From Streptomyces sp. (GTDB lineage: Bacteria > Actinomycetota > Actinomycetes > Streptomycetales > Streptomycetaceae), in contig NZ_JAEKKT010000120.1 of NCBI RefSeq assembly GCF_019510245.1, positions 1 to 64,000 on the forward strand: DNA of 64,000 nucleotides. Reading direction: 5' to 3'. The notes under the pieces are model-generated. The model searched no databases, was not told where the DNA came from, and saw only the letters and a program-made list of their open reading frames with translations. Position numbers and translations under genes: made by a program. Below are positions 44,118-52,384 of this stretch, piece after piece. Positions within the stretch are counted from its first letter, which is position 1; each line of letters begins with the position of its first letter.

Positions 44118-45443
44118 CTACTCCCCCCTCCGGTCCTCGGGCCCGCTCTGCTGCGGCACCCGCGGCGCCCCCAGCGCCTCGGCCACCGACCGCTGGTAGC
44201 GCAGCACCGCCTGCTCCGCGACCCTCAGATCGCAGGGCGCACTCCACAGCATCCGCCGGGCCGCGTCGTACCGCTCGATCAGGAACGGGTCCTCCGCCAG
44301 CCCGTGCCGGGCCACCTTCGCCTTGTACGCGTCCAGCCGGCCGCGCAGCTCCGCACGGACCGCGAGCGGCGCGGTGACCGCCGTCAACGACTCACGGGCC
44401 CGCAGCAGTTCGTCCTCCGCCTTCTGCTCCAGGGACTCCAGCAGCGGCGACAGGCGATGCCACTGGGCCCCTCTGCGGTACTCGGCCGCCGTCGCCAGCT
44501 GCTCCTGCAGTGCGGTCGGCGGGCCGCTGACCACCGGTACCTCGGTCGCCGCGATCTTCGCCAGCACCTCACCGCGTGCCGTGCGCGCCTCGGCGAGGGT
44601 GCGGTCCGCGCGGGACAGCACGTCCCGCAGCCTGATCAGCCGGGCCTCGGCGTCCTGCCGTACCGTCAGCACGGCGTCGATCTCCCGCCGCACCTCCTCC
44701 AGCGCCTGCGCCTCCCGGTCGTACACCGTGGTGTCGGGCCGGCCGCCGCCGGGCGCCGAACTCCCCGGCGCCGGGACCCAGAACGCCAGCGGGTCCGACA
44801 CGACGTCCTCGCGGAGCTTCGTCAGCGTGCGGGTGATCCGCTCCAGGTCGTCGCCCGCCGGGTGCTCGCCGGGGCGCACGCCGACGGAGTGCGCCAGCTT
44901 GCGGGTGCGCTGGAGCTCGGCGGCGAGTAAGTCGATCCGCGCGGGCAGCGCCGACCACACCGCGTCGGCGGTGACGACCATGTCCAGCGAGGTCGCGTAC
45001 AGCTCGTTCATCCGGTCGACCAGGGTGGTCAGCGAGAAACGCTCGCTGAGCCGGCCGGCCGCGGACAGCAGGGTGGGCGCGTTCGCCGTCGCGGTCGCGC
45101 TGCCCGCCACCGTCACGGACTCGCCGCGCAGCAGCTCGGTCAGCTCCACCAGGTCCTCACGGCTGGACCAGCGGCGCCGGGCCCTGATCTCCCGGGCGGA
45201 GCGCAACGCGTCCGTGTAGGCGTCGAAATAGGCCCACAGCAGGGTGATCGAGGCGTCGGCGGCCGTCCACCGCTCCCGGGTCGTCCCGGTCAGCTCGGCG
45301 CCTTCGAGGAGCCTGCGGCCCGCGTGGTCCTGGAGGGCGAGCAGTGAGGTCTCGATCGCCTCGTGCTCCGCGCCGAGCCGCGCCAGCGCACGGTCCACCT
45401 CGTCCCGGTCCATCACCGGCCCGGCGGGGTCCGTGACGCCCAT
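44118..45443 (-). CDS. Coiled-coil protein of unknown function in the PknG operon
   Basis: A 441-residue, almost wholly helical soluble protein (MGVTDPAGPVMDRDEVDRAL; later LDLLAAELQRTRKLAHSVGV and ALEEVRREIDAVLTVRQDAE). Long heptad-like stretches suggest coiled coil. It has no signal peptide or membrane helix. ATG 45443 has GAGAGGTG 5 bases upstream, and its stop abuts the kinase start, so kinase and this protein are coupled. It lies between glnH and pknG, where mycobacteria have no equivalent gene. A scaffold or regulator of the kinase is the simplest guess. Confidence 0.85.
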   Translation of the reverse strand: MGVTDPAGPVMDRDEVDRALARLGAEHEAIETSLLALQDHAGRRLLEGAELTGTTRERWTAADASITLLWAYFDAYTDALRSAREIRARRRWSSREDLVELTELLRGESVTVAGSATATANAPTLLSAAGRLSERFSLTTLVDRMNELYATSLDMVVTADAVWSALPARIDLLAAELQRTRKLAHSVGVRPGEHPAGDDLERITRTLTKLREDVVSDPLAFWVPAPGSSAPGGGRPDTTVYDREAQALEEVRREIDAVLTVRQDAEARLIRLRDVLSRADRTLAEARTARGEVLAKIAATEVPVVSGPPTALQEQLATAAEYRRGAQWHRLSPLLESLEQKAEDELLRARESLTAVTAPLAVRAELRGRLDAYKAKVARHGLAEDPFLIERYDAARRMLWSAPCDLRVAEQAVLRYQRSVAEALGAPRVPQQSGPEDRRGE

Positions 45444-45490
45444 CGATCACCTCTCGCTTGCTCGTCGGGGCTGGGCCTCGCGGATGCGGG

Positions 45491-46531
45491 TCAGCTGGTG
45501 CGCAGGTACTGCGGCGCGGAAGGTTTCGACGCCGTCGAGTCCGCTCCCAGTGTCGCCGACAACCACTTGTCGTACGACGCCTGCCAGCCGTCGGACCGGT
45601 ACTCCACCAGGATCTGGTTGACCCGGCGGACCAGATCCTTCGCGTCCTTCTTCATCGCCACCCCGTAGTACTCGGTCGTGAAGGCGGCGCCCTTGAGCTC
45701 CACCGTCGGGTCCTGGGCGGCCTGGCTCGCGGCCAGCGCGCCGTCGGTGACCACCGCGTCGACCTCGCCGAGCTGCAGCCGCACCAGGCAGTCGAGTTGG
45801 TTGGGGACGGTGGTGGAGATGTCCGCCGAGGCGGTCAGCTTCCCGGACTTCTTGTCGGCGGCGAGCTTGGTGTACGCCGTCGAACCGGCCGCCGTGCAGA
45901 TCCTCTTGTGCGCCAGCGTGCCGTTGTAGCCCGTGATCGACGACGACTTGGGGGCGAGGACCTGCTGCCCGGTCTTGAAGTACGGCGCGGAGAACGCGAC
46001 GTCGTTCAGCCGGTCGCAGTTGATGGTCATCGTGCGCACCACCATGTCGACGCGGCCGTCCTGGATCGCCGGTATCCGCTGGCTCGTCGGAATCGCCTTG
46101 AACTGCACCGCGTTCGGGTCGCCGAGGATGTCCTGGGCGATCCGGTGCACCAGGTCGATGTCGAAGCCCTCCAGCTCCGCGTCCGAGGTGTTCGGGTTGC
46201 GGTAGCCCCAGCGGTAGCTGTTCTGGTCGACACCGACGATCAGCTTCCGCTTGGCGCCGGTCCGGGCCTTGATGGCGTCGATGGTGGACCCGTCCGCGCC
46301 CGACGGCGACCAGGTCTCGTCCTGCGCCCGGGAGTCCACGCACTGGTCGGCCTTGGCCGGGGTGCCGGTGGCCAGCCCCGGGCCGCCGAGCCCCTCGCCC
46401 TGCCCGCCCGCACCGCGGGACTGGGTGAGCGGCAGCAGCAGGACGAACGCCAGCGCCAGGACGCAGCCCACCGCCATGGCGCCCACCCCGCCCCAGCCGC
46501 GCAGGGAGACCCGCATCCTCCGCACGAACAT
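45491..46531 (-). CDS. glnH: GlnH-like amino-acid-binding protein, signal-anchored
   Basis: A 346-residue periplasmic-type binding protein (family 3). The N-terminus is a membrane anchor (GAMAVGCVLALAFVLLLP) with no clear lipobox, unlike the mycobacterial lipoprotein. The binding domain contains RKLIVGVDQNSYRWGYRN, ELEGFDIDLVHRIA and DMVVRTMTINCDRLNDVAFS, typical of glutamate/aspartate binders. In mycobacteria GlnH reports extracellular Asp/Glu to PknG through GlnX, and glnX precedes this gene here. No glutamate permease or ATPase genes are present, arguing for sensing rather than uptake. ATG 46531 follows GAGGGGGC; GTG 46537 is less likely. Confidence 0.88.
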   Translation of the reverse strand: MFVRRMRVSLRGWGGVGAMAVGCVLALAFVLLLPLTQSRGAGGQGEGLGGPGLATGTPAKADQCVDSRAQDETWSPSGADGSTIDAIKARTGAKRKLIVGVDQNSYRWGYRNPNTSDAELEGFDIDLVHRIAQDILGDPNAVQFKAIPTSQRIPAIQDGRVDMVVRTMTINCDRLNDVAFSAPYFKTGQQVLAPKSSSITGYNGTLAHKRICTAAGSTAYTKLAADKKSGKLTASADISTTVPNQLDCLVRLQLGEVDAVVTDGALAASQAAQDPTVELKGAAFTTEYYGVAMKKDAKDLVRRVNQILVEYRSDGWQASYDKWLSATLGADSTASKPSAPQYLRTS

Positions 46532-46545
46532 CGCCACGCCCCCTC

Positions 46546-47952
46546 TCACCGGTACTCCGAAAGCCTGCGCCCGATGCCGAACAGCGCGCCGGCCGCCGCC
46601 GCGACTCCCAGCATGGCGGCACCGATCGGCAGCCCGGACATGGCGTCCCGCCCGTCGGTGGCCTGCTCCTGGAACTCGGCCTCTTCGTGGGCCAGCGCGT
46701 TCTTCAGGTTCGTGTCGACGCTGTCGAAGCACTCGGCGGTCGCGCCCTTCGCGCCTATCACCGCGTCCAGCGCCGCCTGGTAGTCGCCGTTCTCGTCCTC
46801 GGCGCGGGCGGCCGCGTGCCGCTCCTTCCACGCCTTCATGTTCCCCTCGGCCGACACGACGGGCTTGCTGCCGGCCGTGTCGTCCGCGAGCGCCGCCGCC
46901 TCGGTGAGGCCCTTGCCGAGCGCGGTCATGTCCTTGTCGAAGTCGTAGTAGTACGCGTCGTACGTCTGCCCGCCGACCGTGACCGTCTCGGCGCCGCGCG
47001 CCACCAGGCTCAGGTTCTCGTTCCCGCGCGCCTTCAGGGAGGCGATCCGGGCGTCGTGCAGCACGTTCAGCGACCGGACGCCGTGGTCGTAGGAGCCGTC
47101 CAGGCCGGAGCGGGCGAGGGTGTGGCCGACGACCAGCCACAGCAGCGTGACGAACGTGGCCGCCGAGGCCGCGACCAGGCCGTGGTTCAGCAGGCGGTTG
47201 GTCCGGCGGTAGTGGCGCAGCTGGGCCCAGGCGAGAGCGGCGAGCGCGAGGAGGCCGAGGACGATCGCCGCCCAGGGGTAGGGGGTCGCGTCCGAGTAGT
47301 CGGAGGCGAGGCGCGCGTTCTCCTTCGTGTAGAGGTCCTCCGCCGCCGGGAGCATCTCCTGCTGCATCTTCTCGTTCGCGTACCGCAGGTACGCGCCGCC
47401 GACCGGGTAGCCCTGCCGGTTGTACACCCGGGCCCGCTCCACCAGACCCTTGTACTCCGGCAGCAGCGTGTTCAGCTTCGCGACGGCCGCCTCGGAGGGC
47501 GAGCCGGGCTCGGAGTTGGCGGCGGCGGTGACTAGCTTGGCGGCGGCGGTCCGGATGTCCTTCTCGTACCGCGCGCGGGAGGCGGGCGTCTCCTGACCGC
47601 CCGCCAGGAAGCCGCTGGAGGCGGTGGTGTTGGCGTCCGCCAGCGAACGGTAGATGTCGGCCGCGCCCGAACTCAGCGGCTGGCTGCGGTGCAGCACGTC
47701 GTCCGCGGCGGCCGCGCGGTCGGTCATCTGCCAGGCGGTGACGGCGCCGAAGGCGACGATCAGCACGGCGAGGACGGCGCCGATGGCGCGGAGCCGGCCG
47801 GGTTCGGTGGTGGCGGCGGAACGGAGCCGGTCGACGCCCTCGGCGAACGCGGTGCGGCGGGCCGGCGTGGGGGCGCCGGGGCGGGTCCGCTGTGCGGGCA
47901 GGGCGGTGCCTGCGCCTGGCGGTGCCGCGCTCTTCGTCGGCGGGTGTGTCAC
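46546..47952 (-). CDS. glnX: GlnX-like four-helix membrane sensor protein
   Basis: About 468 residues with four predicted membrane helices: near 55-75 (AIGAVLAVLIVAFGAVTAW), 225-245 and 255-275 (paired), and 440-462 near the C-terminus. The two extracellular loops are helical and resemble four-helix-bundle ligand modules. This matches mycobacterial GlnX, the membrane partner between GlnH and PknG. The gene lies 14 bases before glnH and heads the run glnX-glnH-unknown-pknG-PP2C. GTG 47952 behind GGGGGAGG is chosen; the upstream frame to 48015 has no equal site. Confidence 0.84.
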   Translation of the reverse strand: MTHPPTKSAAPPGAGTALPAQRTRPGAPTPARRTAFAEGVDRLRSAATTEPGRLRAIGAVLAVLIVAFGAVTAWQMTDRAAAADDVLHRSQPLSSGAADIYRSLADANTTASSGFLAGGQETPASRARYEKDIRTAAAKLVTAAANSEPGSPSEAAVAKLNTLLPEYKGLVERARVYNRQGYPVGGAYLRYANEKMQQEMLPAAEDLYTKENARLASDYSDATPYPWAAIVLGLLALAALAWAQLRHYRRTNRLLNHGLVAASAATFVTLLWLVVGHTLARSGLDGSYDHGVRSLNVLHDARIASLKARGNENLSLVARGAETVTVGGQTYDAYYYDFDKDMTALGKGLTEAAALADDTAGSKPVVSAEGNMKAWKERHAAARAEDENGDYQAALDAVIGAKGATAECFDSVDTNLKNALAHEEAEFQEQATDGRDAMSGLPIGAAMLGVAAAAGALFGIGRRLSEYR

Positions 47953-48307
47953 TTGACCTCCCCCATGGTCATCCGGTCGCCGCCCAGTATCGCCGCCGCG
48001 ACGGACATTCGGCACCGGCCTTCACTGGATCTTGATCGGATCGCAGCGGAACCCCTGCCCATGAATACGCCGCGGGCATCGGTTCGGTTCCGGAGGGGTG
48101 GTGACGGTGCGTTCCGGGGCGCGGGTGCGTGGGGGGCTGGTCGCGCAGTTCCCCGCGCCCCTAAAGGGGCGCTTCAGCCGCGGGCGTCATGTCAGCTGAC
48201 CCAGCCTGCGGGCAGTGGTGCTGCTTGGGGCGGCACGGGTGGGCGCTGGGGGAGGCACCCTGCAAGCGCCGGTAAGCCTCCCCACCCCCGCCGAGCCCCA
48301 CCCCCCG
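47953..48307. other. Intergenic region with glnX promoter and csn terminator
   Basis: This 355-base gap contains the minus-strand promoter of the glnX operon (within about 47970-48060) and a hairpin of a dispersed Streptomyces repeat at 48155-48172. No supported gene is present. Confidence 0.6.
48155..48172. terminator. GCGCCCC-TAAA-GGGGCGC hairpin within a dispersed repeat
   Basis: A 7-base perfect stem with a 4-base loop, preceded by TCGCGCAGTTCCCC, a sequence repeated many times in Streptomyces genomes. It lies about 135 bases after the end of csnK on the minus strand and probably ends the csn transcript. A related copy occurs in the anti-sigma gene at 63034-63114. Confidence 0.7.
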
Positions 48308-49279
48308 TCACCCCTCGAAGTACGCCCGCACCCTCTCCTGCACAGCCACCCCCGCCCCCACCGCGTCCAGCCCCAGCAGCGCGGCGCCCAGCACCGGCCG
48401 GGCCGTCACCACCCTCGGTACCGCCTTCGGTGCCCGCGCTGCCAGCAACTCCCGCACCCCGTCGTCGAGTTGCGGATGCCCACCCGCGAGCACGCCGCCT
48501 CCCAGCAGCACCGGCGTCTCCTCGTCCAGCAGATCGAGGCGCGTCAGCGCGACCACCGCCATGGCCACCACCTCCTGCGCCAGCCGGTCCACGACCGCCC
48601 GCGCCACCGGGTCGCCGTCGGCCGCCGTCGCGAACAGCACCGGCGTCAACTCGTGCCGCCGGGCGGGCTCGACCTCCTCCCGGTGCAGCGCCTCGATCAG
48701 CGCGAGCATGCTGCCGTACCCGAAGTACGCCGGGAGCGCGCGGGCCAGGGCCGTGTCCTCACCGCGGCCGTCCTCCGCGCGTGCCGCGTGCCACAGGGCC
48801 TCCTCCGCCAGTCCCCAGCCGCCGCCCCAGTCACCGGAGATGCGGCCGAGGGCGGGGAAGCGGGCGGTACGGCCGTCGGGGCGCATGCCGACGCAGTTGA
48901 TGCCGGCGCCGCACACGACGGCGACCCCGCGCGGCTCGGTGACACCGGCCCGCAGGATCGCGAAGGTGTCGTTGCGGACCTCCACCGCCGCCCCCCACCC
49001 GCGCGTGGCCAGCGCGGCGGCCAGCTGCTCCTCCTCGAAGGGGAAGTCGGCGTTGGCCAGGCACGCCGAGACGTGGGCGGCCGAGGTGACCCCGGCGGCG
49101 CCGTACGCCCCGGCGACCGCCGTGGCCACCTCGTCCACGGCCTGCTCCACGCCCACCACCGGCGGCCGGAAGCCACCGGCCCGGGCCGTGGCGAGGATCT
49201 CGCCGTCCGCCGCCACCACCACGACGTCGGTCTTGCTGTTGCCCGCGTCGATGGCGAGGACACTTGCGGTCAGGCCCAC
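48308..49279 (-). CDS. csnK: Glucosamine/N-acetylglucosamine kinase of the csn cluster
   Basis: A 323-residue BadF/BadG-type sugar kinase. The N-terminal phosphate motif is SVLAIDAGNSKTDVVVV, with GVAVVCGAGINCVGM as the second phosphate/adenosine region and GDWGGGWGLAEEALW as the connector. It should phosphorylate glucosamine (or GlcNAc) released from imported chitosan oligomers. GTG 49279 overlaps the upstream csnH stop by 10 bases, so translation is coupled. The order csnR-E-F-G-H-K matches the S. coelicolor/S. lividans operon, and the actinobacterial glucosamine kinase (GlcNK) lies in this position. It is the last gene before the 48155 hairpin. Confidence 0.82.
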   Translation of the reverse strand: MGLTASVLAIDAGNSKTDVVVVAADGEILATARAGGFRPPVVGVEQAVDEVATAVAGAYGAAGVTSAAHVSACLANADFPFEEEQLAAALATRGWGAAVEVRNDTFAILRAGVTEPRGVAVVCGAGINCVGMRPDGRTARFPALGRISGDWGGGWGLAEEALWHAARAEDGRGEDTALARALPAYFGYGSMLALIEALHREEVEPARRHELTPVLFATAADGDPVARAVVDRLAQEVVAMAVVALTRLDLLDEETPVLLGGGVLAGGHPQLDDGVRELLAARAPKAVPRVVTARPVLGAALLGLDAVGAGVAVQERVRAYFEG

Positions 49280-50538
49280 GCGAGGTGCTCCCGGTTGTGC
49301 GCGATCAGTCGGTCGGTCAGGGCGTCGGCGTACTCGTACTGGCCGACGAGGGGGTGGGCGAGCAGCGCGCGGAAGACGCGGTCCCGGCCGCCGCGCAGGG
49401 CCGCCTCCAGGGCCAGCTCCTCGTACGCCGTCACGTTCGCGACGAGCCCGGCGAAGAGCGGGTCGACGTCCGGGACGGGCAGCGGCCTCGGGCCGGCCGG
49501 GCCCACCGCCGCCTGGACCTCGATCACCGCGTCGTCGGGGAGGAAGGGCAGCGTGCCGCCGTTGTAGGTGTTGACCACCTGGTAGGGGTTCCCGGCGCTG
49601 CCCAGCAGTGCCGCGGCCAGGTCGACGGCCGCCTCCGAGTAGTAGGCGCCGCCCCGCTTGGCGAGCAGCTCCGGTTTCTCGTCCAGGGCCGGGTCGCCGT
49701 ACATCGCCAGCAACTGCCGCTCCATGGCGGCGACTTCCTCCGCCCGGGACGGCTTGGTGCGCAGCTCCCGCACCACCTCGTCGTGCGCGTAGTAGTAGCG
49801 CAGGTAGTAGGAGGGGATGACGCCGCCGAGGCGGTCGAGGAGCGCGGGGGGCAGCTTCAGGTCGGCGGCGATGGTGTCGCCGTGCTCCGCGAGCAGCTTG
49901 GGCAGGACGTTCTCGCCCTCGGGGCCGCCGAGGCGGACCGCCGTCTCCCAGGTGAGGTGGTTGAGGCCGAGGTGGTCCAGGTGGATCTCGGAGGGCGTGA
50001 CACCCAGCAGGTCCGCGAACTTCCGCTGGAAGCCGATCGCCACGTTGCACAGCCCGACCGCCTTGTGGCCGGCCTGAAGCAGCGCGCGGGTCATGATCCC
50101 CACCGGGTTGGTGAAGTCGATGATCCAGGCGTTCGGGTTGGCGCGGCGGACCCGCTCGGCGATGTCCAGGACGACGGGCACCGTGCGCAGCGCCTTCGCG
50201 AGGCCGCCGGCGCCGGTGGTCTCCTGGCCGATGCAGCCGCACTCCAGCGGCCAGGTCTCGTCCTGCTGCCTGGCCGCCTGGCCGCCGATGCGCAACTGGA
50301 GCAGCACCGCGTCGGCGCCCTCGACGCCCGCGTCCAGGTCCGGGGTGGTGACGATGCGGCCGTCGTGGCCCTGCCTGGCGAAGATCCGGCGGGCCAGTCC
50401 GCCCACCAGTTCCAGGCGTTCGGCCGCCGGGTCCACGAGGACCAGTTCCTCGATCGGCAGGGTGTCCCGCAGGCGTGCGAAGCCGTCGATGAGTTCGGGG
50501 GTGTAGGTCGAGCCTCCGCCGACCACAGTGAGTTTCAT
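49270..50538 (-). CDS. csnH: GH4 family glycosidase (6-phospho-beta-glucosidase-type)
   Basis: A 422-residue GH4 enzyme. The NAD site opens KLTVVGGGSTYTPEL, followed by GHKAVGLCNVAIGFQ (metal-binding Cys), LGLNHLTWETAV (metal His) and YYLRYYYAHDEV. GH4 enzymes use NAD+ and Mn2+ in a redox-assisted hydrolysis. In this cluster it is expected to cut imported glucosamine oligomers (possibly phosphorylated or not); annotators usually call it 6-phospho-beta-glucosidase. It starts at ATG 50538, seven bases after csnG. The stop overlaps csnK. Confidence 0.88.
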   Translation of the reverse strand: MKLTVVGGGSTYTPELIDGFARLRDTLPIEELVLVDPAAERLELVGGLARRIFARQGHDGRIVTTPDLDAGVEGADAVLLQLRIGGQAARQQDETWPLECGCIGQETTGAGGLAKALRTVPVVLDIAERVRRANPNAWIIDFTNPVGIMTRALLQAGHKAVGLCNVAIGFQRKFADLLGVTPSEIHLDHLGLNHLTWETAVRLGGPEGENVLPKLLAEHGDTIAADLKLPPALLDRLGGVIPSYYLRYYYAHDEVVRELRTKPSRAEEVAAMERQLLAMYGDPALDEKPELLAKRGGAYYSEAAVDLAAALLGSAGNPYQVVNTYNGGTLPFLPDDAVIEVQAAVGPAGPRPLPVPDVDPLFAGLVANVTAYEELALEAALRGGRDRVFRALLAHPLVGQYEYADALTDRLIAHNREHLAWA

Positions 50539-50544
50539 GCTTGG

Positions 50545-51438
50545 TTAACCCTTCACTCCGGTGAGCGTGACGCCCTCGACGAACGCCTTCTGGGCGAAGA
50601 AGAAGACGAGGATCACGGGGGCCATGACCAGCACGGTCGCGGCCATGGTCAGGTTCCAGTCGGTGTGGTGCATGCCCTTGAACGACTCCAGGCCGTAGGA
50701 GAGGGTCCAGGCGCCCGGGTTCTCCGAGGCGTAGATCTGGGGGCCGAAGTAGTCGTTCCAGGCGTAGAAGAACTGGAAGAGGGCGACGGCGGCGATGCCC
50801 GGCTTGGCCATCGGGATCACCACCCTGAGCAGCGTCCGAAGGTCGCCACAGCCGTCCACCTTCGCCGCGTCCAGGTACTCGTTGGGGATCGTCATCAGGA
50901 ACTGGCGCAGCAGGAAGATGGAGAACGCGTCGCCGAACGCCATCGGCACGATCAGCGGCCACAGGGTGCCGGAGAGGTCCAGCTGCTTCGCCCAGAAGAG
51001 GTACATCGGGATGATGACGACCTGCGGCGGCAGCATCATCATCGAGATCACCAGCATCAAGGACAGGTTGCGGCCGCGGAAGCGGAACTTGGCGAGCGCG
51101 TACGCCACCGGGAGCGAGGACACGACGGTCAGGACGGTGCCCAGGCCCGCGTAGATCAGGGTGTTCTTCCACCACGTCAGGAAGTCCGGGGTGTCGAACA
51201 CCTTCCGGTAGTTGCCCCACTCCCAGGTGTGCGGGATCAGGTCCCGGCTCAGCGCCTGGCTGTCGCTCATCAGCGAGGTCAGGAACACGAACACGAAGGG
51301 GAGGGTGAAGAACAGGGCGGCGGCGACGCCGAGGGAGTGGACCGCCACCCAGTTCAGCAACGCCTTGCGGCGGGCGGTGCGTTCGGCTTCCGACACCGGG
51401 GCCTTCAGCTCCGCCGGCCGGTCCAGTACTTGGGTCAT
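50545..51438 (-). CDS. csnG: Sugar ABC permease (MalG type), csn operon
   Basis: A 297-residue permease with six helices and the EAA-type loop in NEYLDAAKVDGCGDLRTLLR (Glu replaced by Asp-Ala-Ala, an accepted variant). The last part FFFAQKAFVEGVTLTGVKG is typical for MalG-like subunits. It pairs with the preceding csnF permease (2-base gap) and the csnE binding protein. No dedicated ATPase gene is in the operon; MsiK-type ATPase elsewhere is expected to energise it. Confidence 0.9.
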   Translation of the reverse strand: MTQVLDRPAELKAPVSEAERTARRKALLNWVAVHSLGVAAALFFTLPFVFVFLTSLMSDSQALSRDLIPHTWEWGNYRKVFDTPDFLTWWKNTLIYAGLGTVLTVVSSLPVAYALAKFRFRGRNLSLMLVISMMMLPPQVVIIPMYLFWAKQLDLSGTLWPLIVPMAFGDAFSIFLLRQFLMTIPNEYLDAAKVDGCGDLRTLLRVVIPMAKPGIAAVALFQFFYAWNDYFGPQIYASENPGAWTLSYGLESFKGMHHTDWNLTMAATVLVMAPVILVFFFAQKAFVEGVTLTGVKG

Positions 51439-51440
51439 CG

Positions 51441-52382
51441 TCAGTCACCTGCCTGGATGAGACCGCCCCGGCGCCGCATCAGGAACGCGGTGAACACCAT
51501 GGACAGGACGAAGAGCACGAGGGCGACGACACACGCGGAGCCGTAGTCGAAGCGCTGGAAGCCGAGATTGTAGACGAGCTGGGGGAGCGTGAGCGTCGAC
51601 TTCTCGGGATAGCCGGGCTCGAACTGGGTGCCCGCGCCCTGGATCACGCCCGAGGCGACCTTTCCGGCGATGAGCGGCTGCGTGTAGTACTGCATCGTCT
51701 GGATGACACCGGTGACGACCGCGAACATCACGATCGGCGAGATGTTCGGGAGCGTGACGTACCGGAACCGCTGCCAGGCCGACGCGCCGTCCAGTTCCGC
51801 CGCCTCGTACTGCTCCGTCGGCACGTCGAGCAGCGCGGCCATGAAGATGACCATCAGGTCGCCGACGCCCCACAGGGCCAGCAGGGTCAGGGCCGGCTTG
51901 GACCAGGTCGGGTCGTTGAACCAGCCGGGTGCCGGGATGCCGATCTTCTCCAGGATTGAGTTGACCGGCCCGGTCCCGGGGTTGAGCAGGAACGCGAACG
52001 CCATGGTCGCCGCGACCGGCGGGGCCAGGTAGGGCAGGTAGAAGAGGGTGCGGAAGACCCCCGTACCCGTCTTGATCTTCGTGATGAGCATGCCGACGCC
52101 GAGCCCGAAGACGACCCGGAGCGACACCATCACGACCACCAGCCACAGGGTGTTGCGCAGCGCGGGCCAGAAGTACGGGTAGTGCTCGAAGACGTACGTC
52201 CAGTTCTTCGTGCCGGTCCACGTCGGCGCCTTGAAGCCGTCGTAGTGCATGAAGGAGAAGTAGACCGTGGAGATCAGCGGGTACGCGAAGAACACCGCGA
52301 ACCCGATCAGCCAGGGCGACATGAAAGCGACCGTGCGAAGCGCCGACCGGCGGCGCTTCGACGCCAACGTGATGGTGCTCAT
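51441..52382 (-). CDS. csnF: Sugar ABC permease (MalF type), csn operon
   Basis: A 313-residue permease starting MSTITLASKRRRSALRTVAF with six helices (MSPWLIGFAVFFAYPLISTV first). The ATPase-contact loop reads EAAELDGASAWQRFRYVTLP. It is 2 bases after csnE and 2 bases before csnG, a tightly packed transporter unit for chitosan/glucosamine oligomers. A plain MalF-type subunit, in contrast with the 454-residue permease at 8414. Confidence 0.9.
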   Translation of the reverse strand: MSTITLASKRRRSALRTVAFMSPWLIGFAVFFAYPLISTVYFSFMHYDGFKAPTWTGTKNWTYVFEHYPYFWPALRNTLWLVVVMVSLRVVFGLGVGMLITKIKTGTGVFRTLFYLPYLAPPVAATMAFAFLLNPGTGPVNSILEKIGIPAPGWFNDPTWSKPALTLLALWGVGDLMVIFMAALLDVPTEQYEAAELDGASAWQRFRYVTLPNISPIVMFAVVTGVIQTMQYYTQPLIAGKVASGVIQGAGTQFEPGYPEKSTLTLPQLVYNLGFQRFDYGSACVVALVLFVLSMVFTAFLMRRRGGLIQAGD

Positions 52383-52384
52383 CG

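Noticed and set aside
40150..44199. A 1349-residue plus-strand open frame antisense to PP2C and PknG-like genes
   Set aside because: It has no domain or ribosome site and is a shadow of the minus-strand genes, which show full catalytic motifs.
49264..51546. A 760-residue plus-strand open frame opposite csnH, csnG and csnF
   Set aside because: It crosses three well-defined genes on the other strand and has no ribosome site or domain.
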